Below, piece by piece: positions 9,309 through 19,491 of a DNA stretch of 64,000 nucleotides. Numbering within the stretch: the stretch's first letter is position 1; every line of letters starts with the position of its first letter. The position numbers were made by a program, and so were the translations under genes. The DNA comes from Acidovorax sp. RAC01 (lineage in GTDB: Bacteria; Pseudomonadota; Gammaproteobacteria; Burkholderiales; Burkholderiaceae_C). Location of the stretch: positions 1,255,001-1,319,000 of the forward strand of contig NZ_CP016447.1 of assembly GCF_001714725.1 (NCBI RefSeq), read 5' to 3'. The notes beneath the pieces were generated by a model. It was given only the letters and a program-made list of their open reading frames with translations. It did not search any database and was not told where the DNA came from.

Positions 9309-10940
9309 TCAGTCGGTGAACGACACCACCCCCGGCGGCAGCACGGGCGGCTGCCAGCGGTAGAGGGGGTGCAGCACGTTGCGCTCGGGCTGCGCGCCCG
9401 GCCAGTCGATGCGCAGCACATCGGCCAGCGTCCAGCCCGCCCAGTCGGTACGAAACGGTGCGTGCCCCATGGTGGCCGACACCGGCTGCGCCGCCTGGTT
9501 GCGCCACACGATGGCCGGGATGCGGTAGCCCGACGCGGTGCTGGGGCTGTGCCCCGCCCGGTCGCTGCCGTGGCCTACCTCCTGCCCGTGGTCCGAAAGG
9601 TACATCCATGCGCGGTATTCACCCGGCCGCGCGCCCTGCCGGGCGAGCTGCAGCGTCTCGGACACCACGAAGTCGTGGTACAGCAGGGCGGCGTCGTACT
9701 CGTGCCGAAAGCGCCGCACCCAGGCCGGGCGGCCCTGCCCGGCCAGTTGCACATCCACCGCGTCGGCGGTGTCGTCAAACGGGTTCTCGCCGCGCGGAAA
9801 CCGCAGGCGGTAGTGCGGGTGCGCGCCCATCAGGTGCAGCACGATCAGCTTGCGCTCGGCGGGGTCGTCCAGCGCCTCCTGCAGGCAGTCGAGCAATTCG
9901 CCATCCAGCGACGCACCCGCGCGGCCCGGCGTGCGGTTGACCATGTCCACCACATCGGCCAGCCGCGCATGCTCCTGCTCGATGGCCACGTCGTCGTGGT
10001 TGCTCATCCACCAGACCTTGTAGCCCGCCGCGCGCGCCAGGGCGATGGCGTGCAGGCCTTCGCCAATGCTTGCCGCGCCCCCTGGCCCCGCCGCAGAGGA
10101 CGCCATTGCGGCCGCATGTTCGCCAAAGCCAAAGATGTTGCGCAGCGATTCGACCGTGCTTGCATCCACCGACCACGCATGGCGCAGCACCACCATGTCA
10201 TCGCCCAGCAGGGCCTGCATCGACTGCAGCCGCGGTGTGGTGTCCCGCGCGTAGCCGTACAGGCCCATGTTGTCGCGGTTGATGCTGTCGGTGACCACCA
10301 GCACCACGGTCGACGGCCCCGTGTGCCGCAGCACCGGCGCCGCCGCCTTCGCCCGCTCCAGCGCCACATCGCGCTGCGCCGCCTGGTCGCGCCAGCCCTG
10401 GCGCAGTGCGTGCACCGACCCGTTCCACTGCACCCAGAACGCCACCGGGTGCAGCCTGCGCCAGGGCTTGCTGGCATAGCCCAGCACGCTGGGCAGCAGC
10501 AGCAGGCACACCAGCGCCACACCCCAGCGCGGCCAGGGCACCGCTGCGCGCACACCGCTGCGCGCACTGCGCGCCACCAGCCACAGGGCCGCCGCCACCA
10601 GCCCCGCGCCCACAGCCAGCGCGCGCCAGTGCATCGACAGGTACTCGCCCGCCTCGCGCGCCGTGGTGTTGGCCGCCGCGGCCAGCACCACGGTACTGTC
10701 GGGCGCGGCCCGGTAGGCATCGAGCAGATAGGCGCGCACTACCGCATCGGCCGCAAACAGCAGGGCCCACACGCAGACCAGCACGGCGCGCAGCCGGTGC
10801 ACCGCCAGGCTGTGCACCGGCCATGCAAGCCATGCCAGCACGGGAAGCGCCAGCGCCATCAACTGCACCACGCGCCGCCCATCGTGGCCCAGCGCCACCA
10901 GCGCCAGCACGGCTGCGGCGGCCCATGCAAAAGGACGCAA
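9309..10940 (-). CDS. Membrane-anchored sulfatase/phosphoethanolamine-transferase-fold protein
   Basis: An alkaline-phosphatase-superfamily enzyme related to EptA/CptA-type phosphoethanolamine transferases and LtaS. About the first 170 residues carry four or five hydrophobic spans. The periplasmic catalytic domain follows, with the nucleophile/metal segment [20 protein letters not shown] (the family usually has G-E-S/T; here it is T-D-S) and the second metal site [10 protein letters not shown] near residue 460. Such proteins usually transfer phosphoethanolamine or phosphoglycerol onto lipid A or glycans; the acceptor cannot be told from sequence. The gene separates holA from proA, normally neighbours, so it looks like a lineage-specific insertion. 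Start at 10940 is the first in-frame Met. Confidence 0.75.
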   Translation of the reverse strand: MRPFAWAAAAVLALVALGHDGRRVVQLMALALPVLAWLAWPVHSLAVHRLRAVLVCVWALLFAADAVVRAYLLDAYRAAPDSTVVLAAAANTTAREAGEYLSMHWRALAVGAGLVAAALWLVARSARSGVRAAVPWPRWGVALVCLLLLPSVLGYASKPWRRLHPVAFWVQWNGSVHALRQGWRDQAAQRDVALERAKAAAPVLRHTGPSTVVLVVTDSINRDNMGLYGYARDTTPRLQSMQALLGDDMVVLRHAWSVDASTVESLRNIFGFGEHAAAMASSAAGPGGAASIGEGLHAIALARAAGYKVWWMSNHDDVAIEQEHARLADVVDMVNRTPGRAGASLDGELLDCLQEALDDPAERKLIVLHLMGAHPHYRLRFPRGENPFDDTADAVDVQLAGQGRPAWVRRFRHEYDAALLYHDFVVSETLQLARQGARPGEYRAWMYLSDHGQEVGHGSDRAGHSPSTASGYRIPAIVWRNQAAQPVSATMGHAPFRTDWAGWTLADVLRIDWPGAQPERNVLHPLYRWQPPVLPPGVVSFTD

Positions 10941-11142
10941 GGTGTGCCAGAAAGGCCGGATGGGCTGGGCCAGTGGCTGCGCGGAGTGGTCGGATAAAGG
11001 GGTCAGGGCGGGCTTTCAGGAAATCGCACGGATTCTGACAGCGCGCGCCACGCCCGCACCACAACGCCCGCGCACAGCCTCAGCCCGGCTGGGGATTTGC
11101 CCGCAGTGCGCAAGCCGCAGCGCTGCAGTACGCTTGCGCCCC

Positions 11143-11454
11143 ATGCCTGACACCACTGCCCTCCCCACTGCCACGGCCGAGCCCCTGCAGCAGCTCGCGC
11201 TGATCGAATCCACCCTGGCCAGATTCCGCGACCAGGCCTGCTCTGCCAGCACCCTGGCCGACACCGCCCGCGCCCAGACCGCCCTGCTTGCCGCCCTGCC
11301 CCCGCGCTACGGCGAGGTGCTGCTGGGACTGTTGGATCGGCTGGAATCGAGCGCGCTGTTTTCGGAAGAGAGCTGTTCGTTCAGCCAGAAGGATCTGGTG
11401 GCGAATCTGGAGATGTGGGCAGACAAGGCGCGCGGCACCCTCGGCGTGGCCTGA
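11143..11454 (+). CDS. Small hypothetical protein, 103 aa
   Basis: I do not recognise this protein. It starts with ATG at 11143 (MPDTTALPTATAEPLQQLAL) and is soluble, helical in appearance and acidic towards the end (SALFSEESCSFSQKDLVANL). There is no signal peptide or membrane span. The ATG lies about 200 bases from the divergent sulfatase-type gene. The frame is open further upstream, but that extension would overlap the other gene. It faces holA convergently. Codon use resembles its neighbours, so it is probably a real gene of restricted distribution. Confidence 0.6.
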   Translation: MPDTTALPTATAEPLQQLALIESTLARFRDQACSASTLADTARAQTALLAALPPRYGEVLLGLLDRLESSALFSEESCSFSQKDLVANLEMWADKARGTLGVA

Positions 11455-11578
11455 GACGCGGCAGCGGGGATGCCACCCTGCCCGGCCCATACTGGCAGCG
11501 CTCAACCGCGATGCGGGAGCCCGGCAAGGGCGGTGGCGTGACACGCCAGCTTGGCGGTTGGCTCGGCCCTGAGGCCGT

Positions 11579-12634
11579 TCAGGGCGCCGCCCCCGTCACC
11601 CTGCACACCTGAAACGCCAGCCGCTGCAGCGCCTGCCACCCATCCTGCGGCCAGTCGGGCTGCTTGAGGCCCTTGACGATGCCGTCCACCGTGTGGGCCG
11701 ACTGCAGCAGGCGTGCCAGGGCGGCGTCGCTGGCCTTGGGCAGGATGCGTTCAAACAGCCGCTCCTTGGGGCCCCAGATGCGGTTTTCGCGCAGGGCCAT
11801 GGGCAGGGGGCGGCCGGCGTTCATGGCGTCTTTCACGCGCTTGAGGGCGCGGATGTCTTCGGCCAGCGCCCAGTGCACCAGCACCTCGGCCTCGCCTTCG
11901 GCCTGCAGGCCATCGAGCATGCGCTGCACGCGGGCGGTGTGCCCGGCCAGCACCGACTCGGACAGCTTGAACACGTCATACCGCGCCACGTTGAGCACGG
12001 CGGCCTCGACCTGGGCTTGCGTCAGCTCGCCGGGCGGGTGCAGCAGGGCCAGCTTCTGGATCTCCTGGTGCGCGGCCAGCAGGTTGCCTTCGACCCGGTC
12101 GGCAAAGAACTGCAGCGTGCGCTGGCCTTCCTCGCCGCCCAGCACGCGCTGGCCCTGTGCGGCCAGGCGCTGGGCGATCCACTGCGGGAGCATGCCGCGC
12201 TCGATGGGGTCGATCTGGATGGACGTGCCGTTGCCCTCCAGCGCCGCAAACCACGCGCCGGTGCGCGTGGCCTTGTCCAGCCGCGGCAGCATCACCAGCG
12301 TGAGGGTGCTGTCGTTGCCGCGGGCCGATTCGGCCACCTGTTGCAGCGCCACGCTGCCGTCCTTGCCGGGCTTGCCCGAGGGAATGCGGATCTCGACGAT
12401 CTGCTTGTCGGCAAACAGGCTCAAGCTGCCGCCTGCAGCCAGCACCGCACTCCAGTCAAAGTGGGCACCGGCCACGGTGTAGCTGCTGCGCTCGGTGTAG
12501 CCCTGTGCCCGTGCGGCGGCGCGGATGGCGTCGGCTGCCTCCTGCTGCAGCAGGGGTTCGTCGCCATGCAACACATACAGCGACGACAGGCCCCGTTGGA
12601 GGTGGTTCGAGAGTTGGGCCAGGGCGACTTGCAT
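11579..12634 (-). CDS. holA: DNA polymerase III delta subunit
   Basis: The wrench subunit of the clamp loader: it binds and opens the beta clamp so the loader can place it on DNA. The 351-residue protein has the HolA N-terminal RecQ-like/AAA+ region (LYVLHGDEPLLQQEAADAIR near residues 19-38) and a C-terminal helical collar domain. ATG at 12632-12634 (MQVALAQL) is preferred over a TTG two codons upstream. A 7-bp GC hairpin (12668-12685) lies in its leader. It normally follows lptE in Betaproteobacteria; here two plus-strand genes lie between lptE and holA. Confidence 0.93.
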   Translation of the reverse strand: MQVALAQLSNHLQRGLSSLYVLHGDEPLLQQEAADAIRAAARAQGYTERSSYTVAGAHFDWSAVLAAGGSLSLFADKQIVEIRIPSGKPGKDGSVALQQVAESARGNDSTLTLVMLPRLDKATRTGAWFAALEGNGTSIQIDPIERGMLPQWIAQRLAAQGQRVLGGEEGQRTLQFFADRVEGNLLAAHQEIQKLALLHPPGELTQAQVEAAVLNVARYDVFKLSESVLAGHTARVQRMLDGLQAEGEAEVLVHWALAEDIRALKRVKDAMNAGRPLPMALRENRIWGPKERLFERILPKASDAALARLLQSAHTVDGIVKGLKQPDWPQDGWQALQRLAFQVCRVTGAAP

Positions 12635-12959
12635 GGGCAAAGTTTATCGCCTGGCCCGGCGGCGGCGGCCCGCGGGGTGCCGCGGGTGCCAAGGGCTGAT
12701 GGGCATCTCGATCTGCCAAAACGGCAACCGGCACCCGCGCTTTGCACAAAGGGGCGCCCCGCTTGCGCCGTTGGCTGACTTACCGCTGGCTGCGCCTTGC
12801 CGCAAAATCCCGGCACCCTGCAGCGCAGGTCCCGACCAACCGCTTTGTGCGTACGGGCCCGGCCCCCATCCCGGCCGCGCCCGCACTGCCCGCCCGCGCT
12901 GCTCCCCCCAAAACCATCCATTCACCGCCTGCCGCTTTGCACCAGAAAGCCCGACGACC
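12635..12959. other. Divergent intergenic region holA / arginase
   Basis: These 325 bases hold no convincing gene. A CCCGCGG/CCGCGGG inverted repeat lies at 12668-12685 near the holA start. A CAAAAT box at 12803-12808 could be part of a promoter for the arginase gene. Plus-strand frames here are open only because of high GC. Confidence 0.4.
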
Positions 12960-13913
12960 ATGCCGCACACCGACACCGCCCCTCACCTCATCGCCAGCCT
13001 GATCGGCGCCCCCACCGACATCGGCGCGGGCGCGCGCGGTGCATCGATGGGCCCCGAGGCCCTGCGCGTGGCGGGCCTGCAGCAGGCGCTGGAAGGCCAC
13101 GGCCTCACGGTGCTCGACCGCGGCAACCTCAGCGGCCCCACCAACCCCTGGCAGCCCCCGCAGGGCGGCTACCGCCACCTGACCGAGGTGGTCGACTGGA
13201 ACCAGCGCGTGTTCAACGCCGTGTATGCCGAGCTGCAGCAGGGCCACTTTCCCATCTTGCTGGGGGGCGACCACTGCCTGGGCCTGGGCAGCATTGGCGC
13301 CGTGGCGCGCTACTGCGCAGAGGCAGGCAAGAAGCTGCGCGTGCTGTGGCTCGATGCGCACACCGACTTCAACACCAGCGAGCTCACCCCCAGCGGCAAT
13401 GTGCACGGCATGCCTGTGGCCTGCCTGTGCGGCTTTGGGCCGGGCGAGCTGACGCAGCTGGCCGGCATGCCCGGCGGCGGGCCCGCGCTGCGCACCGACC
13501 AGATCCGGCAGATCGGCATCCGCAGCGTGGACGCGGGCGAAAAGCGCTTTGTGCAGCAGCACGGGCTGGAGGTGTTCGACATGCGCTACATCGACGAGGT
13601 GGGCATGCGCCAGACGATGGAGCGCGCGCTGGAAGGGCTGGATACCGACACCCACCTGCATGTGAGCTTTGACGTGGACTTTCTCGACCCCGCCATCGCC
13701 CCCGGCGTGGGCACCACGGTGCCCGGCGGCCCCACCTACCGCGAGGCGCAGCTGTGCATGGAGATGATTGCCGACAGCGGCCGCCTGGCGTCGCTCGACA
13801 TCATGGAACTGAACCCGGCGCTGGACGTACGCAACAGCACGGCCGTGCTGGCGGTGGACCTGGTGGAGTCGCTGTTTGGCAAGAGCACGCTGATGCGGGC
13901 GCGGGCAGGGTGA
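12960..13913 (+). CDS. rocF: Arginase
   Basis: Ureohydrolase that splits arginine to ornithine and urea with a dinuclear manganese centre. Metal-binding motifs are complete: GGDHCLGLGS near residue 98, DAHTDFNTSE near 128 and SFDVDFLDP near 237. The segment SGNVHGMPVA after the second motif is typical of arginases rather than agmatinases, so I call arginase. The length of 317 is normal. ATG at 12960 opens MPHTDTAPHLIASLIGAP; the open frame upstream is not coding. It may form a unit with the PLP gene downstream, although a palindromic repeat lies between them. The pair is inserted in what is usually a contiguous lptE-holA arrangement. Confidence 0.88.
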   Translation: MPHTDTAPHLIASLIGAPTDIGAGARGASMGPEALRVAGLQQALEGHGLTVLDRGNLSGPTNPWQPPQGGYRHLTEVVDWNQRVFNAVYAELQQGHFPILLGGDHCLGLGSIGAVARYCAEAGKKLRVLWLDAHTDFNTSELTPSGNVHGMPVACLCGFGPGELTQLAGMPGGGPALRTDQIRQIGIRSVDAGEKRFVQQHGLEVFDMRYIDEVGMRQTMERALEGLDTDTHLHVSFDVDFLDPAIAPGVGTTVPGGPTYREAQLCMEMIADSGRLASLDIMELNPALDVRNSTAVLAVDLVESLFGKSTLMRARAG

Positions 13914-13952
13914 TGCTGGCTGCGCAGGGCGGCCGTGCAGCCCCATCGCAGT

Positions 13953-14015
13953 TGCTATTATTTAAATAGCAACAAAGGCTTTCAAAGCATGCCCCAGAGG
14001 CCAATTTGACTTGGA
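13953..14015 (+). repeat. Palindromic ~64-bp element, copy 4 (intergenic)
   Basis: Copy between the arginase gene and the PLP gene: TGCTATTATTTAAATAGCA perfect hairpin, then a degenerate GCGC pair, then CAGAGGCCAATTTGACTTGG. Confidence 0.8.
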
Positions 14016-14170
14016 ACGCGCCGCAAACTGCCTCGCCGTGCCATCGCATGGCGCCCCGTGCCTTGCGCCACGGGGCACGGACACTGCCCGCGTAGCATGG
14101 CGCAAACGCACGTTCATGCCGGACCTCGCCCCACCCACGCCCCAGCCGCACCACGCATCGCCACCACGCC

Positions 14171-15445
14171 ATGACCGAACCCTTCCTGCTGGACCACCGC
14201 TGCAAGAGCTACCCGCTCACCGCGCCACCCTGCACCCCTGACGACATCGCCCGCCACGGCTGGAACCTGCTGGCCGACGACCTGGCCTACCCGCTGGCCG
14301 TGGTGCGCAGCAGCGCGCTGGCGCACAACATTGCCTGGATGCAGGCCTACGCCGCCCGCAAGGGTGTGGCGCTGGCGCCGCACGGCAAGACGACGATGTC
14401 GCCCGAGCTGTTTGCGCGCCAGCTGGCCGCCGGGGCCTGGGGCCTGACGTTGGCCACCGTATACCAGCTGGCGGTGGGCGTGGAGGCCGGCGCCCGCCGC
14501 GCCATCATTGCCAACCAGGTGCTGTGCGATGCCGACCTGGACGGCCTGCACACCCTGCTGCAGCGCCACCCCGACCTGCGCGTGTGGTTCCTGGTGGATT
14601 CGCTGGCGCAACTGGCGTGCATTGAAGACTGGGCCGCGCGGCGCGGCAACACCCGGCGGTTTGACACGCTGCTGGAGATCGGCATCCCCGGCCAGCGCAC
14701 CGGCTGCCGCACACTGGAGGACGCCATGGCACTGGCGCAGGCCATGGCCCGGTCCACCGCCGTGCGCCTGTGCGGCATCGAGTGCTACGAAGGCGGCGTG
14801 GCCCGCTGCGACAGCGCGCACGATGCCCGCGAGGTGACCGCCCTGGTGCGCCGCGTGACCGAAGTGGCCCGGCAGTGCGATACGCAGGGCCTCTTTGCCG
14901 ATGGCGAGATCCTGCTGACCGCCGGTGGCTCGGCCGTGTTCGACCTGGTGGTGCCGCTGCTGCGCACGCAGGGGCTGTCACGCTCCGTGCTGGGCGTGCT
15001 GCGCTCGGGTTGCTACATCACGCACGACCATGGCAACTACCAGCGGTTTCTGGTGCAGGTGGAGCAGCGCGAAGGGCTGGACGCATCGCTGCGCCCGGCG
15101 CTGGAGGTGTGGACCCTGGTGCAGTCGGTGCCCGAGCCCGGCCTGGCGCTGCTGACCGGCGGGCGGCGTGATCTGTCGTACGACCTGGAGATGCCGGTGC
15201 CCGTGCGCTGGGCGCCGCGCGGCGCACGGTCTGCGGTGGATGCGCCCGCGGGCTGGGCCGTGCAGGCGCTGAACGACCAGCACGCCTACCTGCGCTTTGA
15301 TGCGGATGGTGCCGCCGCCCCGGCGGTGGGCGACCGGATTGCGCTGGGCATATCGCACCCGTGCACCACGTTCGACAAATGGCGCTGGCTGGCCGTGGTG
15401 GATGACGACTGGGCGGTGACGGGGGCGCTCAGTACGCGGTTTTGA
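14171..15445 (+). CDS. D-serine dehydratase-like / alanine racemase-N PLP enzyme
   Basis: A fold-type III PLP enzyme of the DSD1/D-threonine-aldolase group, acting on a D- or hydroxy-amino acid. The PLP lysine is in LAPHGKTTMSPEL near residues 71-83. The metal-binding C-terminal domain carries GISHPCTTFDKW near 398-409, the His-x-Cys pair typical of zinc-dependent D-serine dehydratase-like proteins. The 424-residue length is normal. The true substrate (D-serine, D-threonine or similar) cannot be decided from sequence. It follows the arginase gene on the same strand, suggesting a small amino-acid catabolic island. Confidence 0.82.
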   Translation: MTEPFLLDHRCKSYPLTAPPCTPDDIARHGWNLLADDLAYPLAVVRSSALAHNIAWMQAYAARKGVALAPHGKTTMSPELFARQLAAGAWGLTLATVYQLAVGVEAGARRAIIANQVLCDADLDGLHTLLQRHPDLRVWFLVDSLAQLACIEDWAARRGNTRRFDTLLEIGIPGQRTGCRTLEDAMALAQAMARSTAVRLCGIECYEGGVARCDSAHDAREVTALVRRVTEVARQCDTQGLFADGEILLTAGGSAVFDLVVPLLRTQGLSRSVLGVLRSGCYITHDHGNYQRFLVQVEQREGLDASLRPALEVWTLVQSVPEPGLALLTGGRRDLSYDLEMPVPVRWAPRGARSAVDAPAGWAVQALNDQHAYLRFDADGAAAPAVGDRIALGISHPCTTFDKWRWLAVVDDDWAVTGALSTRF

Positions 15446-15472
15446 TGATGGGCGTTGGACCGGGCCCACAGA

Positions 15473-15532
15473 CCGTTCACACTGAACCCATCGAGGCGCC
15501 GCGCGAGGCTTCGACAGGCTCAGCCCGAACGG
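15473..15532. repeat. REP-like inverted repeat
   Basis: An imperfect palindrome bounded by CCGTTC and GAACGG, whose right half contains GGCTTCGACAGGCTCAGCCC. This is the widespread extragenic repeat known from many proteobacterial genomes (the GGGCTGAGCCTGTCGAAGCC type). It lies in the 222-base gap between the convergent PLP gene and lptE and may act as a bidirectional terminator. Confidence 0.75.
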
Positions 15533-15667
15533 TGGTGAAAGGATTGACCGCCGACTTGCTGGGGTGCCTCGCCACACCGCCAAACCGCCGTACTGCGCGC
15601 CGTGTCTTGTGCCCGTGCGCCAAGCCCGGGCGCGCAGCCCAGCCCCACGACGCCGCCCGCGCCGTTT

Positions 15668-16168
15668 CTACAGCCGCGCAGCCGCCAGCCGCCGCATCAG
15701 CTGCTGCACGATGTCGGTCTGCATGTTGCGGTACAGCAGTGCCTCTTCGGCCTCTTTGGCCAGGGCGATGGTTTCGTTGTAGCTGATATCGCGCTGCTGA
15801 AGCAGTTCGGTGTCGGGAATCAGCTCCACCCCGGTCTGCGTGCGCAGGCGGAACTTCACGCGCAGGCGCAGCTGCAGTTCGCGCACCTGGCCCGAGGCAT
15901 TGAGGCCCACCACCACGCGCTCGCGCTGCTCCTGCAGCAGGTCCATGATGACCTGCGCGGTGGGCATGCTGGCGGCGTCGCGCAGCACCTTGAGCTGGCT
16001 GCCCGAGCCTTCCAGCGTGCGCTGCAGTTCGCGCGCGAGCGTTGAGGCAGCGCTGGCGTTGATGTACAGCGACTGGAAGCCGAACTCGGGCACGCCGCGC
16101 AGGCGGAAGCCGCATGCGGAGAGCAGCAGGGCGGCGGGCGCCAGGGTGAGCAGCGTACGCTTGTTCAT
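15668..16168 (-). CDS. lptE: LPS-assembly lipoprotein LptE
   Basis: Outer-membrane lipoprotein that plugs LptD and helps insert lipopolysaccharide. The 166-residue protein has a signal peptide with lipobox LLSAC (Cys19), then the conserved GFRLRG start of mature LptE. Its C-terminal helix is rich in Glu, Gln and Arg. The gene begins 14 bases after leuS ends, on the same strand, which is the usual leuS-lptE arrangement. holA would normally follow, but here a REP-like repeat and two plus-strand genes intervene. Confidence 0.9.
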   Translation of the reverse strand: MNKRTLLTLAPAALLLSACGFRLRGVPEFGFQSLYINASAASTLARELQRTLEGSGSQLKVLRDAASMPTAQVIMDLLQEQRERVVVGLNASGQVRELQLRLRVKFRLRTQTGVELIPDTELLQQRDISYNETIALAKEAEEALLYRNMQTDIVQQLMRRLAAARL

Positions 16169-16182
16169 GGGCCTGGGCTCCC

Positions 16183-18876
16183 TCAGACCACCACGTTGAC
16201 CAGGCGGCCGGGCACCACGATCACGCGCTTGGGCGCCGCGCCGCCGCTGTGGGCGGCAAAGGCCTCGCTCGCCAGCGCCAGGCGCTCGATCTCGGCCTTG
16301 TCGGCGGCGGCGGGCACCAGCACCGAGCCACGCAGCTTGCCGTTGACCTGCAGCACCAGCTCGATCTCGTCCTGCACCAGCGCACCGGCATCGACCTGCG
16401 GCCAGGGCGCATCCAGCAGATCACCCAGGTGATTGCCGTAGCCCAGGCTGCTCCACAGGCTGTGGGCAATGTGCGGCGTGGCCGGGTACAGCACGCGCAG
16501 CAGGATGCCGAAGCCTTCGATCAGCGCCACCTGCGCACCCGCCGAGTCGGTGGCCTTGAAGTCTTCCAGCGCGTTGATCATCTTCATCGCGCCGGAGACC
16601 ACGGTGTTGTACTGCATGCGCTGGTAGTCGTAGTCCACCTGCTTGAGCACGTTGTGGATCTCGAGGCGCAGCGCCTTGGCCTCCTTGCCAAATTCAACAT
16701 CTTTCAGGCTGCTGGCGCTTGCCACGCTTGCGGTGGCAGCTCCCATATCCATAGCAGTGAGCTTGAACGCGAAGTTCCACACGCGCCGCAGGAACCGGTA
16801 GCTGCCTTCCACCGCGGCGTCGTTCCACTCCAGCGTGGCTTCGGGCGGGGCGGTGAACATGGTGTACAGGCGGGCCGTGTCGGCGCCGTACTTCTCGATC
16901 AGGTCCTGCGGGTCAACACCGTTGTTCTTGGACTTGGACATGGTGCCCACGCCCTCATAGTCGATGGGCGTGCCCACCGGCAGCATGCCGTCGCCGCTGG
17001 TGGCTTCGTTCTTGAGCCGCGCGCCAATGATCTTGCCGCCTTCATCCAGCACATGCTCCACATCGTGCGGCCAGAAATAGTCCTTGCCGCCCTTGGCGGT
17101 GCGGCGGCTGTAGATGTGGTTGAGCACCATGCCCTGCGTGAGCAGCTTGGTGAAGGGCTCGTCGACCTTGACAAGGCCCAGGTCGCGCATCACCTTGGTC
17201 CAGAAACGCGCGTACAGCAGGTGCAGGATGGCGTGTTCAATGCCGCCGATGTATTGATCCATCGGCATCCAATAGTCGGCACCGCCAGCCACCATCGCGT
17301 CAGCGTTCTTGGGGTCGCAATACCGCATGAAGTACCACGAGCTGTCCACGAAGGTGTCCATGGTGTCCGTCTCGCGGCGCGCGGGCTTGCCGCACACGGG
17401 GCAGGTCACACCGGCGTGGAAGCCTTCGTGCTTGTGCAGCGGATTGCCCGAGCCGTCGGGCACGCAGTCGGTGGGCAGCACCACCGGCAGGTCTTTCTCG
17501 GGCACGGGCACGGCGCCGTGTTCATCGCAATGGATGATCGGGATCGGTGTGCCCCAGTAGCGCTGGCGGCTCACGCCCCAGTCGCGCAGGCGCCAGGTGG
17601 TCTTCTTCTCGCCCAGGCCCTTTTGCGCCAGCGCATGGGCCACGGCGTTCACGGCATCCTTGTAGGCAAGGCCGCTGAAGCTGTCGGAGTTGATGGTGAC
17701 ACCACGCTGCTTGTCACCGTACCAGTCGTTCCAGTGGTGGTAATCAAACGTCTCGCCATCGACCAGCACCACCTGCCTGATCTCGATGCCGTACTTGAGC
17801 GCAAACGCAAAGTCGCGCTCGTCGTGCGCGGGCACGCCCATCACGGCGCCGTCGCCGTAGCCCATCAGCACGTAGTTGCCGACCCAGACCTGCACCTTGT
17901 CGCCAGTGATCGGGTGAGTTACATACAGCCCCGTAGGCACGCCCTTTTTCTCTTGCGTGGCCAGCTCGGCTTCGGTGGTGCCGCCGCTCTTGCATTCTTC
18001 GATGAAGGCCTTGAGTGCAGGGTTGGTTTTGGCTGCGTGCGCGGCCAGCGGGTGCTCGGGCGCAACCGCGCAAAAGGTCACGCCCATGATGGTGTCGGCG
18101 CGCGTGGTGAACACGTACATCTTGCCGTCGCCGATCAGCGCGCCATCGTCGCCTGCAATGTCGTGCGGAAACGCAAAGCGCACGCCTTCGCTCTTGCCGA
18201 TCCAGTTTTCCTGCATCAGCTTCACGCGCTCGGGCCAGCCGGGCAGCTTGTCGCCGGTCACGAAGTCGAGCAGCTCTTCGGCGTAGTCGGTGATCTTGAG
18301 GTAGTAGCCGGGGATCTCGCGCTTTTCGACCACCGCACCCGTGCGCCAGCCCTTGCCGTCAATCACCTGCTCGTTGGCCAGCACGGTCTGGTCCACCGGG
18401 TCCCAGTTCACGACCTGGGTCTTGCGGTAGGCGATGCCCTTTTCCAGCATCTTCAAAAACAGCCACTGGTTCCACTTGTAGTACTCGGGGTCGCAGGTGG
18501 CCACCTCGCGGCTCCAGTCGATGGCCAGGCCCATGGCCTGCATCTGCTTTTTCATGTACGCGATGTTTTCGTACGTCCACTTCGCGGGTGGCACGCCGTT
18601 CTTGAGCGCCGCGTTTTCGGCGGGCAGGCCAAACGCATCCCAGCCCATGGGCATCAGCACGTTGTGGCCGTTCATGCGCAGGTAGCGCGTGAGCATGTCG
18701 TTGATGGTGTAGTTGCGCACATGGCCCATGTGCAGCTTGCCGCTGGGGTACGGCAGCATCGAGCAGGCGTAGAACTTCTTCTTGTTCGCGTCTTCCGTCA
18801 CGCGGTAGGCGTCGGTGGCGGTCCAGTGGTCGTGCGCGGCGCGCTCGACGTCTTGGGGAGAGTATTTGTCTTGCAT
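16183..18876 (-). CDS. leuS: Leucyl-tRNA synthetase
   Basis: Class I synthetase charging tRNA-Leu. At 897 residues it is slightly above the usual 860-880. The HIGH motif is HMGH in [14 protein letters not shown] near residues 44-57 and the KMSKS motif is MSKSKNN near 650. A CP1 editing domain lies between, with the family [12 protein letters not shown]. After the catalytic core, residues about 707-729 ([19 protein letters not shown] region) come from a copy of the dispersed palindromic element, which explains much of the extra length. The anticodon-binding domain ([20 protein letters not shown]) resumes directly after it. Confidence 0.96.
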   Translation of the reverse strand: MQDKYSPQDVERAAHDHWTATDAYRVTEDANKKKFYACSMLPYPSGKLHMGHVRNYTINDMLTRYLRMNGHNVLMPMGWDAFGLPAENAALKNGVPPAKWTYENIAYMKKQMQAMGLAIDWSREVATCDPEYYKWNQWLFLKMLEKGIAYRKTQVVNWDPVDQTVLANEQVIDGKGWRTGAVVEKREIPGYYLKITDYAEELLDFVTGDKLPGWPERVKLMQENWIGKSEGVRFAFPHDIAGDDGALIGDGKMYVFTTRADTIMGVTFCAVAPEHPLAAHAAKTNPALKAFIEECKSGGTTEAELATQEKKGVPTGLYVTHPITGDKVQVWVGNYVLMGYGDGAVMGVPAHDERDFAFALKYGIEIRQVVLVDGETFDYHHWNDWYGDKQRGVTINSDSFSGLAYKDAVNAVAHALAQKGLGEKKTTWRLRDWGVSRQRYWGTPIPIIHCDEHGAVPVPEKDLPVVLPTDCVPDGSGNPLHKHEGFHAGVTCPVCGKPARRETDTMDTFVDSSWYFMRYCDPKNADAMVAGGADYWMPMDQYIGGIEHAILHLLYARFWTKVMRDLGLVKVDEPFTKLLTQGMVLNHIYSRRTAKGGKDYFWPHDVEHVLDEGGKIIGARLKNEATSGDGMLPVGTPIDYEGVGTMSKSKNNGVDPQDLIEKYGADTARLYTMFTAPPEATLEWNDAAVEGSYRFLRRVWNFAFKLTAMDMGAATASVASASSLKDVEFGKEAKALRLEIHNVLKQVDYDYQRMQYNTVVSGAMKMINALEDFKATDSAGAQVALIEGFGILLRVLYPATPHIAHSLWSSLGYGNHLGDLLDAPWPQVDAGALVQDEIELVLQVNGKLRGSVLVPAAADKAEIERLALASEAFAAHSGGAAPKRVIVVPGRLVNVVV
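16690..16756 (-). repeat. Palindromic ~64-bp element, copy 5 (inside leuS)
   Basis: In sense orientation relative to leuS: GCTATGGATATGGGAGCTGC, then two GC-rich arms around GTGGCAAGCGCC, ending near TGTTGAATTT. It encodes about 22 in-frame residues between the LeuRS catalytic and anticodon-binding domains. Confidence 0.7.
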
Positions 18877-19020
18877 GGGGCAATGGGGTGAGAGATGTGG
18901 GCAGCCGCGTGATGGCTGCGCTGCGCAGATTCTAGGCGGTCGTGCGGGCCGACCTCGCGTGGGCCGGGGTTGTGCCTGCGGTGGCTGCGCGGCCGGCGGG
19001 CGGCCTGCGCCGCTGCGCCA

Positions 19021-19491
19021 TCAGCGCGCGGGAAGGGGCGGGGAATGTGCAGGGCCGAAGGCCGGCGCCGGCGCGCCCTTGGGCGGCTCGGTGACAAAGC
19101 CGATGCGCACCAGGCCTGCGCGGTGCGCGGCGTCCATGACCTCGACCACGCGGCCGTAGGGCACGGCGGCGTCGGCGCGCAGCTGCAGTTCGGTAGCAGG
19201 CTGCTCGGCGCCAATGCGGCGCAGCCGCTCGAGCAGGGCGGTCTGCGCCAGCGGCTGGTCGTCCAGAAACGCCTGGCCCTGCGCATCCACCACCACCGTC
19301 ACGGCCTGGGGCACGGCACCGGGCGAGCCGCCCTCGGCACGGGGCAGGTCCAGCCGGATGGCGCTGCTCAGCAGCGGGGCCGTGAGGATGAAGATCACCA
19401 CCAGCACCAGCATCACGTCGACCAGCGGCGTCATGTTGATGTCGCTCATGGGCTGGGGGCCCGTGGTGCGCTCCAGCCGGCCAAAGCTCAT
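19021..19491 (-). CDS. exbD: ExbD/TolR-family biopolymer transport protein
   Basis: Proton-motive-force energiser that works with ExbB to power TonB-type outer-membrane uptake. The single N-terminal membrane helix contains the essential Asp in MTPLVDVMLVLVVIFIL (Asp near residue 25); a periplasmic domain and a Pro/Ala-rich tail follow. It has 156 residues. The start codon overlaps the exbB stop in an ATGA arrangement (19488-19491), indicating translational coupling. No tonB is visible beside it, so TolR cannot be fully excluded, although the absence of tolA/tolB favours ExbD. Confidence 0.85.
   Translation of the reverse strand: MSFGRLERTTGPQPMSDINMTPLVDVMLVLVVIFILTAPLLSSAIRLDLPRAEGGSPGAVPQAVTVVVDAQGQAFLDDQPLAQTALLERLRRIGAEQPATELQLRADAAVPYGRVVEVMDAAHRAGLVRIGFVTEPPKGAPAPAFGPAHSPPLPAR

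Noticed and set aside
16249..18891. An 880-codon plus-strand frame opposite leuS
   Set aside because: Its His/Val/Gly-rich composition is typical of antisense frames, and leuS is unmistakable.
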